From assembly GCA_000231825.2 (NCBI GenBank), contig JH720325.1, positions 733,766-797,765 of the forward strand: a DNA stretch of 64,000 nt, in the 5' to 3' direction. The notes under the pieces were generated by a model that had not been told where the DNA came from, did no database searches, and saw only the letters and a list, made by a program, of their open reading frames with translations. Positions within the stretch are counted from its first letter, which is position 1. Each line of letters opens with the position of its first letter. This DNA is from Tetrahymena elliotti 4EA (lineage: Eukaryota; Ciliophora; Oligohymenophorea; Hymenostomatida; Tetrahymenidae). The position numbers and the translations under genes were made by a program. This document shows positions 12,862 to 30,126 of the stretch, one piece after another.

Positions 12862-13335
12862 ATGAATAGTAGAAAAGCTTAGATTGAAAATACTGCTTAA
12901 TTAGTTAAGTTGGTATTCACTTGTGCTGTTGGATTTTCAGGAACTATTATATCGTTTCTCATTGGCATTAACTGTTCTTCATACTATAATATGACAATTC
13001 TACCTTCTATTATCTTATCTTTTATCCCATTAATAGTCTTTTACTAAAGATAAAAGAACACCAGCAAATTATTCTATTTCATGATGTGGGTTGTACACTT
13101 TTTCTGCTTTATCTTTTTATGTGTTTGGAATTAAGATTATAATAACTACTATTAGGATAATCAAGTTTTTTACTGTCCTAAACCTGCTAGAGGTGAGGAA
13201 GAAGACTATAAAACCAAAATTGGAATTGGTAATTATTACCTCTTAATGCTCAGTCTTACTTTCTTCCATCTTTTAGAAATTGTCCTTCATACTAGAAAGA
13301 TTTATGAATTAGCTGATAGTAAAAAATCTATCTGA
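12862..13335 (+). CDS. Small four-TM membrane protein, unknown
   Basis: An intronless frame of 157 residues from ATG 12862 to TGA 13333-13335, with five TAA/TAG codons read as Gln. Four hydrophobic segments are visible: about residues 15-38 (LVFTCAVGFSGTIISFLIG), 46-62, 73-91 and 126-146. The loop between segments 3 and 4 is long, carrying a Tyr/Asn-rich stretch, FYCPKP and the acidic GEEEDYKTK. The C-terminus is short and charged. The organisation resembles a tetraspan-type protein, but I see no family signature such as the CCG motif of true tetraspanins. It is probably an integral membrane protein; its role is unknown. Confidence 0.7.
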
Positions 13336-14031
13336 GATAAACAAACATAAATTAAATTTAAAAAAAGGATTTAGTTATCTATAGTATATTAATACGATTT
13401 AAATGTTAATTATGTTTCATTAGATAATAAGCTAATTTATGAAAAATTATTTCTTTGTTGTTTTTTTTCATCTTTTGTTTATTTGATTGTTAAATATATA
13501 CAAGAAGAGTTCAAAAAGCTTAATATTAAGATATTTAAAATTAATATTTTTTCTTATTATCAATCAATCAAATCTGCAAACAAACTATTTGTACTTTGTA
13601 ATATTAAAAATAAATTACATAAATCAAAATTTTTGTTGATATTTCTGATACATTATAACAAAGTAAGATATGAATCAATAAAGATATAATATGTTTTTTT
13701 TATTAAAAATTTGCTAATTTTTTAAATGAATATAAAAATATATTTACTCCCAAATACAAAAATTATAATTTAAACTCAATAACGAAATACTTAATAATTT
13801 CTGTTGTGTTCTTCATATTTTTTTTATTTTCTTAAAATCATTAATTTCAATTCTTTTTAAATTTAGGACTTACCTTAATTTTCCTTTTCAAATAACATAT
13901 CTCATAATTATTTTTCAGCAATATCTTAAAAACATTCTAATTTGGTAAAAAATAAAATTTTTGTGAAACAAGCTCTGAAAAATGTGAAAATTCAGTATTT
14001 TAAAACACAATATTTATATTTATACAATTAA
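13336..14031. other. AT-rich intergenic DNA between convergent genes
   Basis: Short A/T-rich spacer between the four-TM gene and the hydrolase gene, which converge. A 68-codon frame at 13483-13689 has no protein-like composition. Nothing else is seen. Confidence 0.5.
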
Positions 14032-17000
14032 TCAATCAATCAATAAATCTTCATTACTATAATCTGTATGAAGTTAAATTTATTTTGGTTAGTTGTGAGA
14101 TTGTTAATGGGAAATTGGTAACTATGAGTCTAAGTTTGGATATCTTTACTTACCACTTATCTCAACATTATTTTATATTTATTAATTAATAGAAACAGAT
14201 TCATAATATTATTTATTATTCAGTCCATTCTATTTATTATGTATTTCCTATTACTTCTATGCCATAATTGCTTAATTCATTAATTCATTCTTTTGGTTTA
14301 GCTAATTGCTCTATATTTCACCCAAAACTTTCTAATAAAGAGATTGCTATTACTAAGGTTAGTTAATCATTTTTATTTAAGCATATTGTTCAGGATACTT
14401 AATTTGGGTCCTTTAGCTTTTTTAGAATTAGTCTTAATCTCCTCTTTGAGTTCTGTTTTATAAGTTTTATGTAAATACTGAAACAAATTAAACTTTTTCT
14501 GCATTTTCAATACCGCTGTATCTCCTTTATAAATTCTCATTATTTTATTAAGTAGGATGGTTCAAAACAATACGAACTGGAGAATAAGGAGGGTGAAAAT
14601 TATTCTATGATGGCTGACCTATTATTTAGGCTTTTTATCCTTATGAGTTATAAACTGTAGAGCTTATAACATTAGAAATAGTAGGAACTATATTTTTACT
14701 ATAAGGACTTACTATTTGTCTATCTTTTTAAATAGCTTAATTCTCTGTATAAACTTTTTAAGACATGACTAAGTTTATCTAATTTGGAGTATTTTAATAG
14801 ATATTTTGCTAAGATATGTAAGGAATTTATTACTATGGAATAGTTACTTAATGAATATTAAAATTTTCTTTTAAGACTTATTATTTTGGAACTGAATTTT
14901 CTTAATTTTGATTCCTATTAGTAATTTTATTTCCTTCATTCGCTATACTAGCATTTCTACTTCTACTATTTAACCTTTAAATTCTATCTTGATTTTCAGC
15001 TTCTCTTATTACATTAATCTAGTTTTCAAGGATTGTATGCTTGTCTATTTTACTGGGGGAGTTTATGCCTGATATTAAATAACTTTTCTTTTACTATCTA
15101 TTATTATCTGCAGTATTATCAGATTTAAATAATTATTACTACTATTGCAAAATTTAAATTTCTTTTAAATTATTTTATTAACTATTTTAATAGTTTTAGT
15201 TTGAAAATTAATTATTTGGTGGCTGGTTTTGATTGATTTGTATTTCTTGATTTGAAAATGGATTTCTTGTTGGATTTAAGTATGAGAAATTATTACCATC
15301 GAAAGAAGAATTATTCCAATCTAATGTACTTCCAAAATTAGGAATTCCTTAAGTGTATTAATCACTTTAATTATCAAATTTATTTATGCTTGGTTAAGCA
15401 TATTATTAGATATTCCTCTCTAGATATTCTTATGGGATATTTTCATTAGTTGAGTTTGTATTCTATATTATTTAAGATGATAGTTTTGAATTTGAATTTA
15501 TACTTTTTTTAGAATCATTGTGGTAGTAGACGACTCCATATTAATAGTAATCTGCTTAGTCTTTTGGTTTGGAACTAGTATTACTATTCAAGTTGTCTTT
15601 ATTTTAGCTATTCACACAATCTAAAGAATATTATCTAGTGCTTGCTTAGTTAGCTGATTTTTTTACTGGATTAGATTATTCTTAAAACTATAATTATGAA
15701 TGCTATTGTGGTGAGCACAATTATTTTTCAAAGAAATTATTCTTTCTAAATTCATAGCTTTATTGTACTTATTAAAAGTTTTAGCTTTCAACTAAAAAGG
15801 GACTAATTTATTGCTATCCAATTTAAACATTTTAAAAGTTAGCTCCTCTTGAGAAATTGATATTATGTTGGGGATCTGGAATCTAAAGCTTTACAGTTGG
15901 TGATAATGCGGAGGAACTAGGACTTCTAACTATACTAGTTATGGGTGATTTACATTAATTGTTATTTTTATTTGTGTTACTTATTGGTGGCTTCTAAATC
16001 ATAATATTTTCATTAGCTATTTATTAAAGTAGATTTAACTGATTAGATATATATTATTCAGTGTTATCAATCATTTTATCATTTTAATTTGTAAATTGAT
16101 TGTGGGATTAGAATATATTTAGACCTTAATTTTATAAGTTATTTTTTGATTATTTCCTCTCAGAATAAGCATCTTAGAATATTTTTTTTCTTGCAGGTTT
16201 AGGAGTTGACTTATTTTCAGCACTTGCTTGCTCCATTTTTTTCCCCTATTGTTATTGAGAATCTCTAATTTACTAATCTTGTCTAAATTAATTTTGATTG
16301 AAATTTATTTATTGAGGTTCATTATTATTTTAATGATAAGAAATCAAAGAAATTCCCCTTTATTATGGCTATCCAGACAAACTGTTTGACTTAGCATGAT
16401 ATGCAGCTGCTCTAGTATTTTTGACTTAGTTGAACTAAAAGTTAAAATCTGTCTCAGGTTTCTTTTGATTATTTTAATCAATCGATAAATTTTAAATTTA
16501 CTTTTGAGGAAAGGTCCCTTACTTTTTTATGTTTTAGTAAAACTATTCAGGTTTATTTGAGTTTATTATTTAAATCTATTTATTTTCAGATATATTCTCA
16601 TCACTTGGAAGAGACTATAAATGAGTTTTAGCTTTTTAATTATTACTATTGTAAAAACTGCTACCACTGTTAATGTTAAAGGAATTTATTTTGTTATTAT
16701 CTGATTGTTATTTAACAGTAGGCACCTTATTCAATTACTTAATCTATGGTCTACTAATACAATTTAATTAAAGAAATTAAATTATCTTTTAGAAAAAGTG
16801 ATTAGGACGAATAGTATTATGGTTTCCTTCAAACTCTATAATACTTTTATCATCTGATTTACAGGCTTTAAAAAGATTTTAAGAGTGATATGGAAGAATT
16901 ATATTGTCATTTGTGCCATAAGCAAATATGATAGGAATTTAAAGATTTTTTATTTTTTCTTCAATTTAAGTATTAAAAATATCTACTCCATTCAAAGCTT

Positions 17001-17930
17001 CAGAAATTTAGGACTTCATTAAGGATATAACACCATCTACTATCAGAGAAGGTATCTTTGTTTTTGTTGATGCTATTTCTAACATAACTTTTTTCAAATC
17101 ACTAAAGGGACTATCCAAGACTAATCCTGAAATTTTAGATTGATTTTTTTGTGCATAAAGAATTCCAGTTACTGCTCCCATACTTATTAAAAAATTAATA
17201 TTAATAAAATTATTAGACAAAAAGTTAATTAATTAAGTTTTGATAATGCTAATATATTGAATTGATACTATTTATGGAAGTTTACAATTATTTTATAAAA
17301 ATAAATTTAATTAAAAATACCTCCTTCCCCAAATAATGATTTCGCTTTAAGTTAGATTATTTTCTACATATTAAACAATGCTTACTAAATCTCTACACTC
17401 ATTGACTCCCATAGTCACATACTTTCCCTAGCTTTTACCTGAACCTGAAAAATCAAAACAAAAAAGCCCAAAAGTAGGAATAAGATGCTATAAAGTACTA
17501 ACAGCTTCTACTCTAGATCCAGAATTACCATGGAGATAAATAACTATTGGAAGTTTTTTTTCTTTCATCATATTATCGGGAAGAAAATAAGTACACTCTA
17601 ATATCTCTCCTCTATCATTCAAAACTTGAACATCCTTCCTAATTACTGCTGTTTGATGCAATATTCTAACATTAGAACCTTTTAATAAAATAAATTTAAC
17701 AATTTTCAATATAGACACCAATAAATCTAATTTATATTCTGCTAAAAACCAAAGAATATTATCTGTTTGAAGTAGAGATATTTGATTTACTAATAATTTA
17801 ATGTAAAATAATCTATAACTAATTGATTTTAATTACCTAAATCAGATAATGAATACTACTATCTTTGAGGTTCAATAATATTTTTCCAGAACTATGCATA
17901 CTTGTCAGAAATATTCTTAAAAAAATCCAT
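14032..17930 (-). CDS. Alpha/beta hydrolase with a ~900-residue Q/N-rich tail
   Basis: Start ATG 17930-17928, introns 17763-17836 and 17183-17320, stop TGA 14032-14034; 1228 residues. Residues about 1-325 form a serine hydrolase of the ABHD17/BEM46-like or S33 type. A YLHGNSG oxyanion-hole motif lies near residue 108. The nucleophile elbow GRSMG has its Ser at about 179, whose codon is split by intron 2. An Asp follows in GTNDN near 269 and a His in GNHN near 298, completing the triad. The hydrolase part has a hydrophobic stretch (ILKIVKFILL) rather than a clear signal peptide. From about 326 to the end the protein is low-complexity Gln/Asn/Ser/Tyr, with glutamine mostly as TAA/TAG and no second domain visible. 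No TGA occurs in the tail's frame over about 2.7 kb. Known: the triad and elbow of this superfamily. Inferred: an active esterase/thioesterase carrying a prion-like tail. Substrate unknown. Confidence 0.85.
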
Positions 17931-18619
17931 TTAAAAATCTAAAGATATAATGTTAGTATGGCTAAAGGGAAAGATATAAATAAATTGTAACTTTGGCTAT
18001 TAATAATATATTTATATTTGAGAAATATATTTTAAGGAGACTTCAAACGTATTGTTTCTACTTATTAATAATTAATATTTTTGATAAGTTAATAATAAGA
18101 ATTAAGAAATATCATTGATTGATTTATAACAATATTTAATTTTGATTATAACTTAATCCAACAATATTTTATAACATGAATTTCACATTTAATGTTAAAA
18201 TTTATTTTTAATTATTTATTACTCAAAAATGCCTTTATTTTTTCTAACTAATTCTATTTACATTTTACTGGAAATTTAGTTGAAAATTTATTATTTCAAC
18301 TTCAAAAAGACTTAAAGTAAGAATGAATTACTCAAACATAAGGAGCATCTAATAAATTTATTTTCTTCAAAGTTTTTTTAATTTTTAAAAATCAAACTTT
18401 TTGTTCTTTTTAAAAAATTCACAAAGGTCAATAAATATGATAAAAAGGATTCACTGTTATTAATCAAATTCAAATGGAATTACTTCAAAAATAAATTTAT
18501 TTTTTAATTTTAATAAAAAAATTATTTTTTTTAAGGTTTTAAATGAATTAATATAACTTTGTTTTTAAAATATAAATAAATAAATGGATCATACTCTATT
18601 CTATTAATTAATTATTCAT
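17931..18619. other. AT-rich intergenic DNA
   Basis: Holds the 5' flank of the hydrolase gene and the 3' flank of the TTLL gene, both minus strand. Very A/T-rich; no further gene seen. Confidence 0.5.
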
Positions 18620-22893
<4,274 letters not shown>

Positions 22894-23433
22894 CCTTTTT
22901 GACTACTTTTAATGCACTGTATAATTTTTAAAAAATATAAGTTTGAAAATTATGATTATGACTAATTATTGTTATTTTTTGTAGTAATAGATAACTTTCT
23001 TTATTAAGGGTAGATTTTTTACAATAATTTAAGTTGACACAAATATCATGATATCCTTCTAAAATAATATAGTTTATGATTAACAAACAATTCCAAAATT
23101 TAAATTATGTTAAATTACCATCAATTCATTCAGTATTGATTGAATTCTATTATTTTACATTTTTATAAGCAGAGAGCAAACGGATTAAATCAAACTGATA
23201 TAATTTTTTTAGTTTTTCGATCAATGCAATATTGAAAAAAACTATAATATTTTGTTAAATATACATTGATTACTTTAAGTTAAAAATACATTTTGAAAAT
23301 AAAAAATATTTTTCATTAATATTGAGTAGCGTATTTAATAGCATTATGCCAATTTAATGTTAGATAAATGATATGATGATAATACAAATATAAATTTATG
23401 AAAAAACGAAAAATAACAAGATGTAAATTTGTT
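22894..23433. other. AT-rich intergenic DNA, probable TTLL promoter
   Basis: About 540 bases between the TTLL start and the eIF3d stop, both minus strand. It should contain the TTLL promoter and the eIF3d 3' end. No motif can be singled out against the A/T background. Confidence 0.5.
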
Positions 23434-25216
23434 TCAGATTTTTACTTCTTCTTCATTTTCATTATCTTCATCATCTTCTTCTTCTTAGTCATTGGGAAGT
23501 TAGTAAGTTTTAACAGATTGCTTGAAAGCAGTCTTAACGAACATATATTTACCATCTTTTTCGTTAAGAATTTGATCAATGAAGTATTTAACTACTTACC
23601 ATTAATCTTTAAATTTGAATTAAATGATGTTAGTGAGAGTTTAGAGATCGAAAGAATCAACAGTAAGAATGTTATGATTTTAAGTATCTTTGGGAGAATT
23701 ACGAGCAGTGTAAGCCAATTTAAGTCTTTCAGCACCACTCAACTACATTTGGATGAGCCACTTCATGAAAAGAGTAATATTATTAATATATTCAGTTGAA
23801 GTAACGCTACCCTTTTAAGTTAAAAGCTTGGATTTCCATTACAAACCAGAGTCGAATTCGTTTAATGCTCTAACAAGGATGGGAACCTTTTCTTAGTAGG
23901 GTTCAGCAGTTTCGGGATCAACCTTGTTAACAATATCATAACCATCAATTTAAACTCTAACCTTGATGTTAACTTTATCATCAATGTTAACATTAACATA
24001 CTTGAAAGCAATATTTTATTCATCAATTTAGTTTTCTTCACCTTCAGAAATATCCCAAACCTCTCCATTATCTTCCTTGCATGTTTAAGCTTGGAACTTT
24101 TTGGTAATTGTAGTGGCTTCAACACACAATTTATTTAAATCCTTTTCTTCTTCAGGGAGGATACTGCTATTTTCATTAACAGATTAGAAATCCATATAGT
24201 TCATTCTTTCTTCTTCATAGGTATCGAAAACGATAGCATTACCGTCTTTTTATACTAAAATATCCCAAGGGAATTCATTTTTCTTGCAAGTCATCAAAGC
24301 AAGCAATAAGGCATCAGTAGTGTAAACTTTTTATTTAAAACAAAAATTCAATCAATATTTTTACATGTAAAATGATTAAAAATAGCTTATTTTTATACTA
24401 TTTAAATTAACAAAATCTTATAACTAAATGAAAATATAATTATTTACCAGTGGGTTTGTTAGATTTTTCATCAACATCTTATTGAAGGAGATCAATTAAA
24501 ACATCATCCTTTAAAGTTGAAGAGTTAACAACACTCAAATTCTTGTTGATTTCTAACTTTTTAATACCACGAGGATCAATTCTATCAAACATCTTATCGT
24601 ACTATTTAAGTTTTCCTGTAATCTTGATAGGAGTGATGGTGACATTATTGATGGGATGTTATTCAATGTTAAGCTTTTGACTTTCATGGAGAACTTCCCA
24701 ATCGACCTTGATATTAGTATATTCTTTAAATTTAGTTTTGATGATAACTTGCTTTTTGTTGTTAGCAGAAATAATCTTAGGCTTCTTTACATTTTGGATT
24801 TTGCTATTTTTTTCTTATTCCTTTTATTCCTATTCTCTCTACTTATTAATCTTTTAATCTCTAAGACCTTATTTGATAATCTTTTAAGTGAAAAAATTCT
24901 TATCCTTCTTGGCTGTGACGGTATGGAAATCATTTTCAGCATCAACAGCAATAGTAGAAAGTTGGACAGGTTCAGCAACATTAATAGGAGCACTTGCAGG
25001 AGCTTGAGATCTAATAACCTAAGCTTGCTTTTAACCAGTTCTGGTAGCCATGATATTTTATAAATCACAGCAAGCTCCGAGTTTTTCTAATCTGCTAAAG
25101 GGGGTGAATGGTAAATTATCAAACTTTGTAAAAACATAGTTTCTATCAGGACCCCATGTTTGCTTTGTGAAGGATTTCAAATTTTCTAAGTCTGCTAAGT
25201 TTAAATTAGATTTCAT
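23434..25216 (-). CDS. EIF3D: Translation initiation factor eIF3 subunit D
   Basis: Start ATG 25216-25214, one intron (24327-24447), stop TGA 23434-23436. This gives 553 residues, close to the usual size of eIF3d (about 550). Recognisable elements run in family order: N-terminal TWGP and FDNLPFTPFSRLEKLG; DWEVLHE; YDKMFDRIDPRGIKKLE; VYTTDALLALM right after the intron; WDILVQKDG with FDTYEE; FKYVNVNIDDKVNIKVRVQ; ALNEFDSGLQWKSKLLTQKG; LAYTARNSPKDTQNHNIL; and WQVVKYFIDQILNEKDGKY. It ends in an acidic tail. eIF3d sits at the edge of the eIF3 complex on the 40S subunit and can bind the mRNA cap. The acidic C-terminus is typical of the family. Codon use is cleaner and less A/T-driven than in neighbours, as expected for a highly expressed gene. 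Confidence 0.93.
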
Positions 25217-26263
25217 TTTATGTTCTGCTATTTTAATATACTTTTAATTTAGATTCTTTTTATTTATCTTTTTTATTATAAATTTCCTCTTTTCCTCTTT
25301 TCTTTAATTTTGTTTTTATTTTTTTCGTTTAGAATGAAGATCTATAGTCATATCTTTTCTAAATGCTATTCAATCAATCAATGCAATTATCAATTCATCC
25401 ATCCACATATTTAAAAGCATTCATTCAACCAATATTAAAATTTTAACAAAGTAGAGATCTTCTTGCAAATTATCTATATCAAATATTTTTTATGCATTTA
25501 AACTCTTCAAATTTTGTAAAATAAATCTAATAATTAAATATTATTTTCACTCTTTTATCCAATAAAATGATATTAAAAGATTTTAGTTTAGCTTTTAAAT
25601 ATTTAAGTTATCAAAAATTTATCTCATAAAACAACTATTCATTTTTAAAAAATAATTAAAAAACAAATAATTTGAAGAAGAAAAAAAATCAAAATTATCT
25701 ACCTGCTAAACAATTTCAATAAGTCGATATTTTTTAAATTTATTATTGTTTGAAATTTTATTTAATTAAATTATTTTTTTTGAATTAATTTTAACTTTAT
25801 TTAGTTTTAAGTTTTAAAATTAATTATTCTAGTTTTAAATATTCCATTTTTTAGTTTTAATTATCATAAATTATCAAAGAAATTGAAAGTTAGTTAAAAT
25901 TTAATTATCTTTAATTAATTACTAAAATGATTTACATTTTAAATCATTATGAGTTTTTTTTGGTGTTTAATTTGAAGATTGTAAATAATGATTTTATAAA
26001 AACTAAAATTTTGTATGAAGACAAGTAATTTATATAATTTATTTTAATTATAAAGTAATACATTTTTTAAGAAAATATTTATCTTGTAACCAAGTTTAAT
26101 TGTAATTAGGTGAAAAAAATTATTCAAGCTTTGAAACATTAGTATTTTCTATTCAGGATTGTGTATTTAAAGAAAACTATTAAATTATAATTTTTTTGTT
26201 CACTCTAAAAATACTATTTACATTATTATCGATTTATTAGATTAAATCTATCTTAATTATAGT
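25217..26263. other. AT-rich intergenic DNA, probable eIF3d promoter
   Basis: About 1 kb upstream of eIF3d and downstream of the Nudix gene. Short Ser/Ile-type repeats such as tcaatcaatcaa near 25370-25440 are seen, but no gene. Confidence 0.5.
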
Positions 26264-27425
26264 TCAAAACTTATCAAATTATTGAATTCTTTTTTGATAG
26301 TATACCTTTTTTAGTAGTGAGGATAATAAGGAATTATGAGGAGCAAAATGGAAAGTTTATATCTTTGATAGTTTTATCATTTCTTATAGCTAAGTTAAAT
26401 GATCATATTATTCAAAAGTCTCTTAATTCTTGAGATACATAATTCTAAGCATATAAGTTGTTATATAAAATGTCAAACCAAAGAGTTCCTCTCCATTCAA
26501 TTTCATATGGCATGACTTCATGTATTAGAAATTCTTGAATGCTAGAAATTCTATCATTTTTTAAACATATCTATTTAGGGAGAGTATATTATTTGGTTTT
26601 CTATGTAATTCCTTATAATAAACACTGCCTGGTTATGGATAAATAAATTTAGAAAGTGGAACCCAAAATGTATTAGAAACTTCATCAGGATTTAGAATTT
26701 GCTCCTCTTCTTAAACATCTGGTGAAAGTAAAAAGACATTCACTGACATCATAATTTTTTATCCTTTTCTGAAATAAGCAAAGACATTTAAAGGCAGTCT
26801 ACCTAAATATAAGTAATTTTCTTTAGAATACAAATTGTAACCTATTTCCTCTTATACTTCTCTTATCGCTGCTTGTAAGTCATTTTCATCTCCATCAGCT
26901 TTACCTCCAGGAAAAGCAACTTAGCCACTATGCAAATCTCTATCTCTTATACTCCTCTTCATATATAATATTTCCACAGCATTCTCTCTAATAGCAGAAT
27001 TATCTAAATGCTTAATTATATCTTCTATTCGATCTATAGCTAGATTGGTATTTCTATTGATGATTGACTAGATTGGTTATGATGAAGTAATTATGTTTGG
27101 TTAAACCTAAATATTGATAAAAAAATTATATCTCTGATATAAACTTAATTTATTTGGGTAATTTGAAGGGCTAAAATCTAAAAAAATAAAATAAAAATAT
27201 GGTATTTTATATGTGTAAACCATTTACCTCTGTTGAATCTTTAGACATACCCTATAAGCATTAAGATATAAGTGGATGACTATTAATAAATGAAGGCTTA
27301 AACCTTAACAAAATAGAAACAGATGTTTATCTGACTAAATATGAGTTCTTATAGAGAGGATAAGACTCTAATGAACTTTATTAAATGTACTTAAATAAGT
27401 TCTGTAAACCTCTAAGTTCAATCAT
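26264..27425 (-). CDS. Nudix hydrolase, CoA-diphosphatase-like
   Basis: Start ATG 27425-27423, intron 27178-27250 with a GTATGT donor, stop TGA 26264-26266; 362 residues. The Nudix box is complete (GX5EX7REUXEEXGU pattern): GGKADGDE, then REVQEEIG, around residues 147-169. It is preceded by the GQVAFPGG signature that marks the NUDT7/NUDT8 coenzyme A diphosphatase subgroup (LHSGQVAFPGG). Downstream, DEVSNTFWVPLSKF and ELFGLTFYI match the conserved late strands and the FGLT/WGLT motif of that subgroup. Known: these enzymes cut CoA and acyl-CoA to 3',5'-ADP and phosphopantetheine, often in peroxisomes or mitochondria. No C-terminal SKL is present; the end is QFDKF, so organelle location is unclear. 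The first 65 residues are an extra leader that could be a targeting sequence. Substrate assignment is inferred from motif context. Confidence 0.87.
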
Positions 27426-27977
27426 TTTGATGTTTTAATGTATTTTTTTGAAAATTATTATTAATTTTAACTTTCTTTTATTAATTTGGTGGATTTATCT
27501 GATAATATTTATTATTATACATAATAAGTTAGGCTATTTGCGTATTAATCAGTAGATACATTAATTTGCTAATTTACAGTACATGGTAAAAGAGACTGAA
27601 TCACTATTGTTCTTTATCTAAATGTTCTCTTTCAAAAGTGCATCACTTTTGACCAAATTGTGATTAAAAAAATATCACACAAAAAAATATGAAAACCTAA
27701 AATTCTAAGTCTACCAAACTTTTTATTTGAATACAAATAATATAAATAGATATTTTATCACTTAATAATGTAGAAAATTAAAATATGCATTTATTTTAAT
27801 AAAATATATCAGATATGCTTGCTTTCAATTCTTCCAAAATTCAAAAATTAAAAAAGTTGTTTGGTTAATTTGTTAATTGTAAATCAAATCATAATAATAG
27901 GCAAAATTTAGATAAATCACTAGGTTTTTATCAATTAGAGTTCAAATCAAATAAATTCGAAAGCAAGATAAGACAAA
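27426..27977. other. AT-rich bidirectional intergenic region
   Basis: About 550 bases between divergent Nudix (-) and LRRC46-like (+) genes. It should contain both promoters. No further gene is seen. Confidence 0.5.
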
Positions 27978-30126
27978 ATGGATCCTAAATAGTTATAGGT
28001 CGAATACACAGATGATCATATAGAAGAAATCACTCGTTAAATTAAAAAAGAAATGCAGGAAAGGGAATAGATGAAAGTAGAAATTGTTTCTGATGAAATA
28101 GTTGCTTAAGAATCAAAGTTAAAAATAGTATAAAGAATTCAAAGTTTAAGACATTTTAAATTGAGTGTTTTTATTTTAAAAGCTAAAAGATGAAAAGGCA
28201 TAACCGAAACAAATATCTATCTTTTTAATTGCCAAAACTAGCATTGACTCTGACATTTAGAAGTCTTTTACAGAAGAAGAAAAGTAAAAACATAAAACCA
28301 TTATTAGCAAAACTATAAAAATGAAAAAATGATATCAAAAATATAAATATCATAAAAATTAGATATGAGTGGCTGATGAACTTAAGTATTATCCATCTAG
28401 AATGGGAAAATATCTGTAATATTTTCATTTTTTATATTTTACCATTGACCTTTGGAAAGGTTTAATAAAAGTATTATTTTCAATAAGTTATTAAATTTTA
28501 GTTTGAAAGTTTTTCTTGTTTGCATTTAATCAACATTATTTTTTTTTTAAATTAGATAAAATAGAAAAACTAGATAATTTTTAAAAGCTCTAAGTCCTTT
28601 ATCTTTAGCATGTAATCAACTCTTATTATTGAATGCGTTTAATTTTTTTTTCGTTAATAGAATAACATATCTAAAATTGAAAATCTAAATACTTTGGAAA
28701 ATTTGGAATATTTAGCGTTAGACCATAATAATATTACCGTTATTGAAAACCTATCTCACTTAAAAAACCTAGTTTTTCTCAAATTAAACAATAATTAAAT
28801 TGAATAATTTGATGTAAAAGAGATACCAACTAATATAGAATACATCAATTTATCTCAAAATCAGCTTAAAGTAATTTATAATTTTATTAAAAACATTTAA
28901 AAAATAAGAAATTTGAATTATTTATTTCTGAATTTTTTTAAAGATAATATTCTAAGTTGTTTTATTTATTTATTTAAAAAAAACACTTTTTCTTTTAAAA
29001 TAGGAATAAAATTATAAAAAAATTCTTGTTGAAAACCTGAAATACATTGACATGATAGATGATGAAGAGCTTACAACAGAAACTAAATTTAAAATTTTAG
29101 GAATGTAAATAATTAATGTAATAGCTAACTAAAATAATAAATATTGCTAATATAAAATAAGTTTTCCAGCTTAGTATGAGTAGTACAGTAGATCATATAA
29201 AGAATTCAAAGAAAAAAGCCAATAAACTAAAAAAGAGAGATCTTATTTGGATAAAATAAAAGAAGCAACATAAAAGAAATAAGATGATCTCTTATAACTA
29301 AAAAATAAATTTAAGCAGCTTGATGATTATAACAAAGAAGTAATAAAAATACTCTTTAGTTTATAATCTTAATTGGACTAATATCTTAATTATTACAAAA
29401 TAGGAGGAAATAATAGATGAGATGAAAGTAACAACAAAAAATATAGTGCTAAAACAAAAACAAAAGACTATTGAGGTAAATTATGATAAAATTATATGAA
29501 AAGACTTATCATCCAAAATTAATTTTGTTAGTCTATGCATTTTGTATTTCAATTTTTATAATTTGCGTTACACTTGTTTCAATTAAAGGAAACTTGGTAA
29601 ATTAAAAGTGTATAACGCAATTACGGTTACATGTAAAATTTGTTGATTAAGTTAATGCATTTCTTTTTTTAATACTCAAATAAATTAGGCTCTGAATGAT
29701 ACTATCTTAGAAATGAGTGATTATGCAAAAATGCATGCTAAAAGAATAGACTTGATTCATAAAAATGATCCACTTTAGAAGGGATCTCTTTCTAATTCCC
29801 TTCTTCTTTAAAACTATATAGAAAGTAGAGAATAGGATATGAGAAATAATGAGTATGAATTAGAAAAAATTAAAATGTAAAAAACCTTTATCTAATAGCC
29901 AACCTAATAATCTACTTTAGAAAAAATTTAAGAAGAGAAAAATGAGAAGTAAGTTAATGTAAAAGAGAAAAAAGAAAAGATTGAATCTAAAAAGCAAGAA
30001 GTGCAAGAAGATGAAGAGGAGGAGGAATATGAAGAAGGGAGTGAATACGAAGAAGATGAAGAGGAAGAAAATGAAACTAATAATACTTAATCTACTTCAA
30101 TATAATCATCATATAAAAATTAATGA
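27978..30126 (+). CDS. LRRC46: LRRC46-like leucine-rich repeat protein
   Basis: Eight exons (27978-28127, 28183-28283, 28363-28415, 28556-28611, 28661-28870, 29004-29339, 29404-29475, 29689-30126) join in phase to 471 residues. Residues about 85-190 hold SDS22-type repeats: LDNFQKLQVLYLQHNNI, TLENLEYLALDHNNI, HLKNLVFLKLNNNQI and TNIEYINLSQNQL. A C-cap follows (NLKYIDMIDDEELT). The lead-in (LIAKTSI, then WLMNLSIIHLEWENI) and the EIPTNIEYINL cap align in order with vertebrate LRRC46. The C-terminal half is coiled coil, ending in a Glu-rich tail. LRRC46 is reported as a flagellar/sperm-tail factor, so a ciliary role is inferred here. Very short exons (53, 56 and 72 nt) are notable. The fold is certain from the repeats; orthology to LRRC46 is likely but needs a search. 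Confidence 0.85.

Noticed and set aside
23398..25063. Long plus-strand frames at 23398-23799 and 24656-25063 and a minus-strand frame at 23862-24125
   Set aside because: They are antisense or off-frame shadows of the eIF3d gene, whose motifs and splice phases fix the true frame.
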